The notes under the pieces: model-generated | What the model saw: the letters and a program-made list of their open reading frames with translations, nothing else | What the model was told of the DNA's origin: nothing | The model's database searches: none | Source: Euptelea pleiosperma | Taxonomy: Eukaryota; Streptophyta; Magnoliopsida; Ranunculales; Eupteleaceae | Direction: 5' to 3' | Assembly: GCA_035048495.1 (NCBI GenBank) | Contig: CM068552.1 | Span: 18,850,154-18,914,153, forward strand | Length of the DNA: 64,000 nucleotides | Shown: positions 10,926-20,315 of the stretch, one piece after another | Position numbering within the stretch: position 1 is the stretch's first letter | Layout: each line of letters opens with the position of its first letter | Program-made: the position numbers and the translations under genes

Positions 10926-12020
10926 TCCATATGGCATTTTGGAATCAAAGTTTTTTCTCTCTGGGCGAGACCATAACCGTCGGTTGAAGCTAAACTGCTA
11001 AGTATGAAACAGTAGTCATCAACCTGCTTCCATGACTATTGAATCCCAACCCTAATCATGAAAGGTAAGAAATGCTTAAAACAATAACTGTATTTTAGTT
11101 TCTAATTTTGCTTTCAATAGAAAGAGAAGACCAAGTTCCGAGTTCATTTGACGTTTTAGAGAACAACTTTAAAGATTTACGAACTTGTTAAGAAAAATAA
11201 AAACCTTTCCCTTTATATTACTTTAAAGTAAATACTTTTAAAAGGTATTTTAAATCCATAAAAAATATTTTAAACTACAACAAACAAATACCCTTTAAAT
11301 ATCCTATTTTACATTTGTAATACAAGGTGTGTGTGTGTTACAATTTTTAGTACCTATCTTGTGGCATAGATATGATTATTTCAACACCAATTTCCTCTTG
11401 TACAGCACGTTCGAACTTCTCAATAGAACCCAAATTCTAGGTTCCCCTTAGCCTAACTTTATGTTGCAACCATTTACTACACCATTGCCAAAACATTTTG
11501 TTTATTAGGCTGCAATGATGTTGTGTCAATCCCCAATTAGGCTGCAATGCTGATGCGCTCTCTACAGACTTCATTCTCCATTTTTATTCCTTTGTGGTTT
11601 CTCCTAGTAACTAAGCTTCCATCTCTTTCTCATGAAAAGCTCATAGATATATCAAAAACTAACATAACTTATGAAAAATGTGACCACTCAGTGTCAGTTT
11701 TTACTATGAAAATCGACATATATACCACACGAGTTGAATAATAAACCAAGTAATATGAAGTGCTTCAACACGAGTAGACAGATATGTGAGCAAAATAAGT
11801 TCCTGTGAAAAATTCAAATGCAAAGGGTACCTTTATAGGAGGTAGTCAAAAGTTCATACACTCCAAAACGAGCTCCCACTCCTAAAATTGTCTCCAATGT
11901 CGTGCATCCAAACCACTATACGAACCTAAAACATTCATATCATAAAAGAGATATTGTATTAATTAACAAGATAAGTTCCTGTTAATGGTTGCACGGGGTG
12001 AAAATATAAGGGGGTTCGAC
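10926..12020. other. AT-rich interval, no gene recognised
   Basis: Nothing with a convincing coding or repeat signature is visible. Short (TG)n near 11,328 and several AT-rich low-complexity runs are present. The short frames here have no protein-like composition. Confidence 0.5.
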
Positions 12021-12170
12021 CAGCAGCGGAGCCAAGCTTTTTTTCAAGGGGGGGCACCAAAGCTAGATACGAGTAACCGGGTAATGGCTAGTAGACCAAA
12101 GACCAGGGGTACAGGGGGAGAAGGGAGAGTAAAACTTTGATGGCAGTAGGCAATCATCGAAGCCGATGAC

Positions 12171-12430
12171 AACCCACAATATGTGCCACGTGGCACATTA
12201 TTAGAGGACGCTGACCTTATGGATGTTTGGCCAATCTCTAGATGGGCCTACAAATCAAAAGTCAACCTGATTAGTGATTTAAAGCCTTTGGATCCTTGTA
12301 CCCAAATAATGGTGAAGAATGATCAAATTCCCACGGTTAAAATCAACCCATGAAAATGACTCCAATCCAAAGCTTATAAATCATTAATTGGGCTGATTTT
12401 TGGTTTGTAGGCCCATCTGGGGATGGGTCT
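12171..12430. repeat. Foldback repeat, first copy inside the hAT
   Basis: It begins CCACAATATGTGCCACGTGG, runs through GATGTTTGGCCAATCTCTAG and CAACCTGATTAGTGATTT to a centre around CACGGTTAAAATCAACCC, then back through AAATCATTAATTGGGCTGAT and GTAGGCCCATCTGGGGATGG. The second half is an imperfect reverse complement of the first. Confidence 0.75.
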
Positions 12431-12576
12431 GTAGATAATTACATATCTACGTAAGATTGTGTAGGCCCCACTGTAGGCCCAAAATTTTTATATTGTGCCA
12501 GAATTGGACTGGTCTATTACCACTGACTATGCATCTCGATCTTTTAGTAAAACTTGCTGACCATCGATAAGCACTG

Positions 12577-12850
12577 ACCACCCATAATATGAGCCACGAG
12601 GTACACTCTTCGAGGACGCTGACCGTATAAATATTTGGCCAATCCCTAATTGGACCCACAACAAAAAATCAGCCTGATTAGTGATTTCAAGCCTTCGGAT
12701 CTTTGTACCTAAATAATGGTAAATAATGCTCAAATTACTACGGTTAAAATCAACCCATGAAAATGACTTCAACTAACGCTTAGAAATCATTGATCAGGTT
12801 GATTTTGGGTTTATAGGTCCACCTAAGGATTGACCAAACATCTATAGTCA
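12577..12850. repeat. Foldback repeat, second copy inside the hAT
   Basis: This is a direct repeat of 12,171-12,430, about 405 bp further on, with the same arm order (GATTAGTGATTTCAAGCC; centre TACGGTTAAAATCAACCC; TAGAAATCATTGATCAGG). Duplication inside the transposon, or two separate insertions, would both fit. Confidence 0.75.
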
Positions 12851-13269
12851 AGCTGTCATCAAAGTTTTATTCCTGTGTGAGGCTCTAGGGCAAGAAGTGA
12901 AGGGTTTTGAAATTGAAAGATCACGATGTAACTAGTTATAGCTCAAACTTTGAGCTAGCACCATATTTGTAACTCTGCTGCTGCCACCTGAGCCGACTGA
13001 CCGCATGGATGGTTAGCTAGCCCACCCCTTGGTAGACACGGATACAAAATATCAGCTTGTTTGATGATATTTACTATTGATTTTAGTACTCAAAATATTG
13101 GTTGAATTGAACGGCTATAATCACTCCTTAAAAAGTTCTAAAATCTAATGGCTAAAGAATACCAATCATAGTGATACTTATCCACTAAGGAGTGGACTAA
13201 ACTTCCATGCGGTCAGTGGACCAGATTGCAATGGAGAGTTCCCCTGGCCCCTATGTGGCTCCGCCGCTG

Positions 13270-13955
13270 GGTTCGACTCAACTCCAGTTGAGAGGGAAAC
13301 CTATCCACCCCAAACCCATCAAAACCCCCAAACCCCCAAACCCAGTCTTACAGTTTCAAACCCCAAATGCCATGATCAAAACCCTTAACATCAAAAAAAA
13401 CCCCAAATCCATTCCAAAACCTACTGTGAGAGGGAACAGAGAGAGAGAGAGAGAGAGAGACCCAAAGAGAAAACTTACCGGAGAAGCAGTGGCAGCATGG
13501 GCGGTACGCGGTGGTGGGTGTTGCAGCGGTACGCGACGGTGGTTTTTGGAGCAGTACGCGGCGGAGAATGGCAAGAAGAGGGGAGGGGTTTAGGAGGAGA
13601 GGGGGGTTTTGGAGGAGAGGGTTAAGTCGATTTTTCATTCGCGCGCAGAGAGAATGAAAAATCGACTAATTTTTTTATTATTTATAACATACTTTTACCG
13701 ACGGTCATATGACCGTCGGTATACATTGATTTTACCGATGGCCAACATTGACCATCGGTATATTTGGCTTTTACCGACGGTCAACGTAAACCTGTCGCTA
13801 TAGACCCCAATTTTTCCCACCAAAACTTCCCGCTAATCTCTGTATTGGCTTTTAGCTACAGTCCGAATTGTGACCACTGCTATAAGTAACAATACCGACC
13901 AATTTATCTGACCATCGGTAAAAATCCGTCGCTAAATCCGTATTTTCGTGTAGTG
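13270..13955 (-). mobile_element. CACTA terminus and subterminal region (second element)
   Basis: The plus strand ends TTTTCGTGTAGTG at 13,955, i.e. CACTACACGAAAA on the minus strand. Inside it, 13,690-13,940 has repeated ACCGACGGTCA / GACCGTCGGTA motifs of the same type as beside the CACTA end at 10,721. A (GA)n tract (13,439-13,460) and a C-rich stretch lie further in. The matching opposite end was not found. The orientation equals that of the first element, so the two termini are not the two ends of one element. Overlapping frames of 70-130 codons here look like low-complexity translation. Confidence 0.65.
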
Positions 13956-14690
13956 CCTCTAAAGTAAATAAAAAAACAAAACTAGAAATATTGTCGTAGT
14001 ACTGCAACTTATACGTATTTTGGCCATAACTCCCTCAAATCATGTTCGAATTGGGTTATGCCGCGGGGTCGATGGGTGTTATGCTGAGAGGGTGGCCCAA
14101 GGTGGATCTCTTAGCTACAGGGGCAGGATTTTGTGGAGGATGATCCCGTTTGTAGTCATATGTGGCATTTGGTGGGAGAGGAATAGGAGGGTTTTTAGAG
14201 GAGAAGAAGTCTCTCTCCAAGACATCATCATTAGTACTAATTAGGCTTCTCTCCATATTTGGGAAAGCATTTTCACCGAGTTGAGGAGCACTTTTTTTAG
14301 TGATATGGTTTTTATGTTTGATACTTTGTTGATAAGGTAGTGTCGGTGGTTGCCCTTGCTTTTTTGCTTCTGTTTTAGCCCAAGCAGGGGCTGTCCTCTC
14401 TGTATTTCCTAGATCTTCTCGATCTCTTTTTTATATGTTTATTGACTTTTAAAAAAAAAAATGCAACATCGAAGCACCTTTAACATAGAAAATATAGCCA
14501 TACATAAAATGCTGATATTCGACTACATCACCACATTTGACCACAGTTTGACTACTGTTGACAACACTACTTTAGCTTCATTTGAATTCTTTGACTATGA
14601 ATGACATGCCTCAGACTCAATTTGCATCACTGAGACACCCAAATTGGCACTACTATCACATCAAGATATCCAAAGTGACAAAGAAAATGT
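13956..14690. repeat. Paralogous segment; carries pre-insertion site of the copia array
   Basis: CTCTAAAGTAAATAAAAAAAC through TTGGCACTACTATCACATC matches 46,300-46,763 joined to 53,823-54,010. The joining point here reads GAAGCACCTTTAAC near 14,471, with one copy of AGCAC. In the other segment a 7-kb copia array lies between two AGCAC copies. Confidence 0.85.
14060..14460 (+). pseudogene. LINE 3' end (reverse-transcriptase zinc-binding region)
   Basis: The frame at 14,020-14,244 contains LWRMIPFVVICGIWWERNRR followed by VFRGEEVSLQDIIIS, the tail seen after the reverse transcriptase in plant L1-type LINEs. This is followed by a 3' untranslated tail and a poly-A run at 14,450-14,460. It is severely 5'-truncated. 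A paralogous copy sits at 46,400-46,757. Confidence 0.8.
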
Positions 14691-15967
14691 GCTGCCTGAG
14701 AGATCTTGTTATGCCAAGAGAGAGATGTGAGCCGAAACAGGGATTGCAAAAGTGCGAGCCCCGATCCTCGGTCCAAGATGAAGAAATCAATGCCGCCCAA
14801 GGATTTATATATGGTGTGGAGACGTCTCTCCCCTTTTTAACAAAACCATATTCTAGATTTCAAAACCACCATTGTTTTTAAAATAAAAACAAGCCAGCAC
14901 ATCTTGTTATTTTCTTTGAGTAAAGAATCTTCTTTTTTTTGTAAAGTATGTTGACTTCTTTCCTTCTTTTCTAAAAACCACATAAAATTTTCCAAAACCT
15001 CTTTTTTAAATTTCAAAATCCAACTTTTCCTATTTGGAAAGGATGAGACACATCTTCATCTTTTAGCAATTTTCAACTATTGACTTTCCAAAGAAAACCA
15101 TTTCGTCTTTTAGCAAATAAAACTTGAGTCACTTTTTTTTATATTAAAGAAATGTCTTGAACTTATTTTTTCATTAAAATAATATTTTCTTACTTCATTT
15201 CAACATCAAAAGGTTTTCAAATATGCCAACCGACCATCCTTGTTTTGGGAAAAGAGATATTTTCTTTTTAAAATATCAAAACTCATTTTTTTAGTATTAA
15301 AATCTTTTGCTTGGAAAGAGAAAAAAATACACCGGCCATATTCTTTTGGTAATATCCCACTTATTTGCTAAAATGATTATTGCATACTACGTATTTATCC
15401 ATTGTGTTGACACGGTTCTTTACATTGGATCATCAACTTGGCCCACCAATTCGGCCCACATCTTGGCAGTGTGGCATACTAGCCTTTTTTGGATTTAAAT
15501 TCTTGTGATTGGATTTGGGCTTGACCGTCTTTGAGAGTGAGCTTTGGTATTGGGCCGTAGCACCGGGTTATATCGAGTCATTGAATTTGTACTTTAGCAC
15601 CCATCTTTAGGCATTGGGTTGGCTCACCTACACAAACAACAATGAAATTAATGTAAGCCCATTATCATGAAAGTCCCGAAATGCCTTTATGATCATGAAA
15701 TTCCCTAGATGTGAGAAAAGTCATGAAAATGGATAGTTCTCTACTTTATATGTAAGAAATAGAGATTTATGTAGGAAACTCTTGATAACACCTTGGGGTA
15801 AATAGGAAAAAATGTATAAAATGACGAGTTATCACCTACCCCTATCGCTTTCCAAATTAGGATTTTGTTCAGCTTTGACAAACATTGTTGTGAATGCTCT
15901 AGTGGACGACACTCCACGAGGTCTCTTTTCTTCCTCTTACTTTTACTGTTTGGAGTCATACCTGGAC
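14691..15967. other. AT-rich interval, no gene recognised
   Basis: Poly-T and poly-A rich sequence without a recognised element. ATCTTGGCAGTGTGGC-type low-copy sequence appears near 15,460. No frame looks protein-like. Confidence 0.5.
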
Positions 15968-17204
15968 AATTCCTCAGTTATCTTTCATAGCATGCTTTGA
16001 GACTGATCTCATGCTCGCTAGATTGTTAAAGTTTTGACACAGGATTATGATAACAGTGTTGGGATGGTGACAATACCAGAGTTTGGATTGGGAGGCATGG
16101 CTTTCTCACTAAAATGTGCACCCGAATGATGGTCTACCAATCTCACACTGACAGAGGAGGTACATGCAGAATGGGACCCATCTTTTGATGGATAGATTCA
16201 CTCCAGAAACCAATCTGATTAGATGATAATAACCACTAGATTTATTGCAGTATCCACTGTCAATGAATATTAGCGAGCAATCTAGAAAAAAGAAATATTT
16301 CATAGAGCTGATGGTTACAGTTATCTAATCGTATTGGTATTTTTGGCGAAGATTTAGGTGGGATGTATTGAATAATGGGTGTGGATGGGAGGTGGGACCG
16401 CATGTGAACCATCACCAAACACCCTCTAGATGGGGATTGCCGGATTTGTTTATAACAAAGGACGCCAGATCTGCACCGCACAGTAACGGTGTAAATTGGC
16501 CAGTCTTGGTCCTGGGCCTGACTTTTGGTATATTTTGAGTAGGCCTAAGCATGGAATCCTTGGTCATCAATCCAACTTTTCAAACGTTTACCAGCATTAG
16601 GACTTGCCTGACCAAATTCCACACCATTTAAAAAGAAACTAACCATCCGATCAAGGACGCCTTCATGAGACAACCTATGAACGGTTCAAATTCAATACAA
16701 ATGTGTATTAGTGGTCAATATTGAGGTAATCAGCCAGGCGTTGCTGTGAATTTTGGGCTGTCCCATAACTAGGGCATGAAATTGGCCGGATCCTATGGAT
16801 GATCGATCATTATCGGGTTCTGTCTTGACCCAGATCCAGATCGGATGGCCCACACCATTAGCATCTGAACCATACTCTCTAATCCTTATTGAATGACCCA
16901 AATCCAGTATATTGATTAGTTATATAATCACAAACACAATCATCCAAAGGATCCGAATGAATCCAAGACGGCCAAACAGTACTGGATCGTCTTAAGCACA
17001 TTCAGACCTGAAATCAATTGGACTCGGGTCAGGTCAGGTCCCCTAGATCCATATTCGTCCATTTTGTATTTGGGATACATTTTGAGGATCCAAATCAGTT
17101 ATAGAATAGGTGTTGACTGGGTCAGGAGGATTGAACCGGTCCTTTTCTTGCAATCCAAATCTAGTTTCCTTATTCGACACAAGTTACTTGGTACGTAACA
17201 AATC

Positions 17205-17212
17205 TATAAATA
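17205..17212 (+). promoter_or_regulatory. TATA-like element, unit A
   Basis: TATAAATA follows a conserved TTGGTACGTAACA and precedes a pyrimidine-rich leader (CTTTCTTTCTTTC). In unit B the position reads TATAAAAA (25,447). In C it is degenerate (CATAAAAA near 59,172). Stem-loop H1 begins about 140 bases downstream. Confidence 0.45.
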
Positions 17213-17345
17213 CCCCCCTATCTTTGTTGTTTAGAGAACCCTAAACTCTTTCTTTCTTTCTTTCTTTGCACTTGGGTGGGTCCCCCATCTGCCTCTCCGA
17301 GTTACAGCAGGCTATTCGCGACCTTACGATCTAGGTGGTGCATGC

Positions 17346-17451
17346 CCCCACTCTACTTGCGGGTCTTGATCTCTGTAATCCATGCGGAAAGGCATGCATG
17401 TTGTTTTCTCGCAGTTGGACAATAGAGGCAAGAGCCGCACGTAGAATGGGG
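17346..17451 (+). ncRNA. Stem-loop H1, unit A (candidate small-RNA hairpin or foldback)
   Basis: The 5' arm CCCCACTCTACTTGCGGG / TCTTGATCTCT pairs with the 3' arm AGAGGCAAGAGCCGC / ACGTAGAATGGGG over about 25 of 28 positions, with three mismatches and one bulge. The loop is about 50 nt. The same hairpin is at 25,586-25,693 and 59,311-59,418. I do not recognise a known plant microRNA. A transposon-derived foldback is an equally good reading. Confidence 0.4.
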
Positions 17452-17761
17452 ACGCCATCTACACTCTCTTACGTACGTGTTCGATTGCAACCGGAGATAG
17501 TCCGTTACCACAAGGTACGTAGTGTCTAAAGTCGAATAGATCAGATGGTCTTTTTTTTCCTGGAGATCAAAAGATCAGATGGTCTCTATCATCCAACTGC
17601 TTTGACTTTGACCTCGGGGATCTCCAACGTGGGGCATATCAAAAGGTGGGTCATAAACACCTGTACATGCAGTGCACAAGCAAGGGCCGGGTGTACATTT
17701 TAACCTGCACCTGCATGCATGGCACATCACATGCAGATATTTCAGTATTCAGGACAATCAT

Positions 17762-17806
17762 GGTGAAGATCATGATGATCATCACAGTGAGGTGATCATC
17801 TTCACC
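17762..17806 (+). repeat. Short hairpin, unit A
   Basis: GGTGAAGATCATGATGATCA pairs with GTGATCATCTTCACC. Copy C (59,729-59,764) is a perfect 15-bp stem with a 6-base AGTGAG loop. A and B (26,265-26,303) carry insertions of GATGATC-type triplets in the 5' arm. Confidence 0.6.
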
Positions 17807-18192
17807 AACAATTAGCAAAAGTTTCTCACCAAGAAAGGATCACCAAGAAAGGAGTCTACAGTGGGCGAAGAAGGTAAACTGTTTCTTTCTTTCTCTTTCT
17901 TTCTCTTTCTTTCTTCATTTGTTAGTACTTCAATTTTTCCTGATAAGCTTCTTGATTTTTACATTTTTCTTGGTAATGTTCACAAGTTCCCCAAAGAACT
18001 GCTTCTCCAACAATGTTGGATTCATCTCTGCACCAATTTCTTCCAAATCAACTCATGGTAGAAAACAACATCCTACGTCTACCAATAGTCTCAACATAAA
18101 CAAAACATATCAAGCCAGCCTTCAACGACTGAATTGGTCGTTTCTGCCACCAATTTACAGAAGGGATACACGACCTCTGATCTAGGTGGACT

Positions 18193-18294
18193 CCCATTCT
18201 ATGTAAGAACCTTGGTTCTGGCAATCCATGAAGAAAGGCATATTGTTCTTCTGCAGTTGGATAACTGAAGCAAGAACCAAGAACATAGAATGGG
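18193..18294 (+). ncRNA. Stem-loop H2, unit A (relative of H1)
   Basis: CCCATTCTATGT and CTTGGTTCT in the 5' arm pair with AGAACCAAG and ACATAGAATGGG in the 3' arm, with an asymmetric bulge of about six bases on the 5' side. Flanks are shared with H1: GATCTAGGTGG before, GGGGAC(A/G)CCATCTA after, AATCCATG(A/C) near the loop start and TGTTCGATTGCAACC downstream. H1 and H2 are therefore ancient duplicates. Confidence 0.4.
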
Positions 18295-18354
18295 GACACC
18301 ATCTAGCCCTACACGTTCGATTGCAACCTTGATCTTGGTTCTGGCAATCTGCCA

Positions 18355-18610
18355 CCAATTAATTTCTTGGTTTGGGTATAAAACCCCCCTTTTTTTTTTT
18401 TTTGTGAGAGTGAGAAATTTTGTGAGAGACTTTGGATTTTGGTGGGTGTGGGAAAAGCTCTTTGTTGAAGAAGCTTGTACACCTTGTAATTTTGTGATCT
18501 CCATAATGAAAAAGAAGATTCCCTTGTTGTTGCCCGTGGACGTAGGCATACTGCCGAACCACGTAAATATTTGTGTCTCCGTGTTTCTCTTTTTCTTGCA
18601 TTATTTTATT
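18355..18610 (+). repeat. Copia-type LTR remnant (TATA, R and U5 part), unit A
   Basis: TTGGTTTGGGTATAAAACCC is followed by GTGAGAGACTTTGG, AAAAGCTCTTTGTTGAAGAA, CTTGTAATTTTGTGATCTCC, an AATGAAAAAGAA polyadenylation-like stretch and TGCCGAACCACGTAAATATT. This is the order seen in many plant Ty1/copia LTRs. The remainder of the element is not attached. The same part follows H2 in units B and C. Confidence 0.65.
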
Positions 18611-18680
18611 TACTTTCTCGTAGATCCGGTAGTGTGCTGCATTACCATAAGGTAGTGTGTAGTTATCACTGTTCCCTGGT

Positions 18681-19934
18681 GTGAAGGGGCAGATTCGGGT
18701 ACGTTGGGCAAATTATATCCACACCCACCTGATTATTATTAGGTCTGAAAGGTGGATCTGACGTGGCTTCTACCGAGTGATTGGGTAAAATGTTTTCATA
18801 CCAGGGTACCCTGACCTGACCCAATTAAGAATCAGGTAGAAATGAATGGACCAGAACCAACTAAGAATATTCTGGTTCGGGGTTTGTGATCAGGGTGATG
18901 AGGTATACCCATTGACACTCCTCTAAATTGATATATTGTTTCTCAATTACAAGTCGAGAAGAAATTTAAAATGTGAAAGCTATACATATCTATCAATGGT
19001 AAATGCTGAGTTTACGTACTATAGGCCCCATTCGTCGGTCCCACCCACGCAAAAAAGATCTTGTAGTTCAATATTTAACATGGTTGGATGATCTCAACCA
19101 TCCAATTTACGCAACGTGTTTTTACGATGGTTCAGAAAAAAAAAACTATGGACTAGAGCAGGAAATTCAAAAGTTCAGATGAGATCTCCCCAAACCTTTA
19201 GCTCTTAAAGATCTTTATCATCATCAGAAGTTATTGCTGTGGTGTACAGCAACAGGTAATGTTTTTTTCCAGAACGTGATCTACATTCCACGAGCTTTTT
19301 GCTCCACTTACACTACTGGAAAAAAAAAGAAAAAAGAAAAAGAAAAAGAACACAAGAAAGGTCGCTGAAAATAATCATGTAGGTGATTGCTAAATTCCTA
19401 TAAAGTTGCAGTCCCCTTATGGAGAGACGAAGAAAAAGGAAAATAATGGAAAATAGAATAAAAGATAAAAGCATTATCAGGATCTTGTAGGTTAGAACTA
19501 TTTATGATCAGAAAAATTAGAACCGTATGATCTATCCCATTCTTTTTTGTGGCTCATGAATATCTGGGTTACTGATTAGAATATGATTTAGAATTGGTTG
19601 GAGCCCAAAATGTTTGGGGTTGCACCGGGTCAGCCTGTTTTTCTCAAGATCAATATCAATATCAAAATTTACTACCTAGAGAATATGCTACAAACTTTGG
19701 AAATATGGGGGAATGTTAGTTTTCCCTCGCGATTTCGTGCTAAGTCTTAGTAATATGGCGAGGAAGCCGTTCTTTCTAGAACCTTCCCACCAATTTTGGT
19801 TTGATTAAATTTCGTGCTCCTCTAAGCGTTTGCATTAATATCTTATAAAAAAAAAGTGCAAGGAGTAGAATCTCTTTTGCATTTTAAGTAAACTAGGGCG
19901 ACGCCATATACGATGCACATGCACCTTATGCTTG
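18681..19934. other. Intergenic interval; 19,170-19,380 shared with 61,370-61,545
   Basis: 18,990-19,160 (AGGCCCCATTCGTCGGTCCC...) recurs in unit B at 25,880-26,030. 19,200-19,370 (AGATCTTTATCATCATCAGA...ACATTCCACGAGCTTTTTG) recurs after unit C near 61,380-61,540. An A-rich (AAAAAG)n stretch is at 19,320-19,350. No gene was recognised. Confidence 0.6.
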
Positions 19935-20235
19935 GCAACACCTTACACGTGGCACACTCTTTAGAGACCACTGACCGTATAGATGTTTGGCCCATCCCTA
20001 CTTGGACCTACATACTAGAATTCATTCTAATTAGTATAATTTTTATCTGTTGGATTAGAGCATTTTTCATGGTTTATTTTTAACCATGGATTTCTAGTAG
20101 TATTTCGGGTACTCAGATTCAAAGGTCAGAAATCACTAATCAGACCGATTTTTGTTACATAAGTTCATCTAGGGATGGGCCAAACATCCATACTATCAAT
20201 AGCCTCTAATATTGTGCCATGTGGCTCACATTGTG
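19935..20235. repeat. Foldback-family repeat
   Basis: Contains ACCTTACACGTGGCACACTC, ACTGACCGTATAGATGTTTGG, TCTAATTAGTATAATTTTTA and, in inverted order, AGAAATCACTAATCAGACCG and CATCTAGGGATGGGCCAAAC. It matches the repeats at 12,171, 12,577 and 22,477. Confidence 0.7.
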
Positions 20236-20315
20236 GGTCTATAATCGTCTATTTTTTTTCTTCTCATGGACAGTTTTGATGCTATGTGGGGATACAATAT
20301 AGGGTCGCTCTACGG

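Larger units (their letters stand above)
12021..13269. mobile_element. Non-autonomous hAT transposon with 8-bp target duplication
   Basis: The left end is CAGCAGCGGAGCCAAGC and the right end GTGGCTCCGCCGCTG, inverted repeats of the well-known hAT CAG(N)GGCGGAGCCA form. The flanking octamers are identical: GGTTCGAC at 12,013-12,020 and at 13,270-13,277. The 1249-bp body has no transposase. It contains two foldback-family repeats in direct orientation. The interrupted host sequence continues on both sides. Confidence 0.9.
15968..18680 (+). repeat. 2.6-kb repeated unit, copy A
   Basis: It starts AATTCCTCAGTTATCTTTC and is homologous over nearly its whole length to copy C (57,961-60,537), and from about 16,400 onward to copy B (24,625-27,195). 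In order it contains a TATA-like promoter, stem-loop H1, a short perfect-type hairpin, stem-loop H2, and the R/U5 portion of a copia LTR. Homology to B continues a little past the LTR part (GTGTGCTGCATT, GGTAGTGT). Confidence 0.85.

Noticed and set aside
13207..13638. Frames of 72-128 codons on both strands
   Set aside because: They straddle the hAT edge and a (GA)n tract inside a CACTA subterminal region.
17640..17720. CCTGCACCTGCATGCATG similarity to a conserved microRNA
   Set aside because: Only a partial, low-complexity match; no hairpin places it in a stem.
19311..19345. CACTACTGGAAAAAAAAAG as a CACTA terminus
   Set aside because: No subterminal ACCGACGG motifs or partner end. The paralogous sequence near 61,490 reads CACTAGTGGAAAAAAGG and is part of a longer shared segment.
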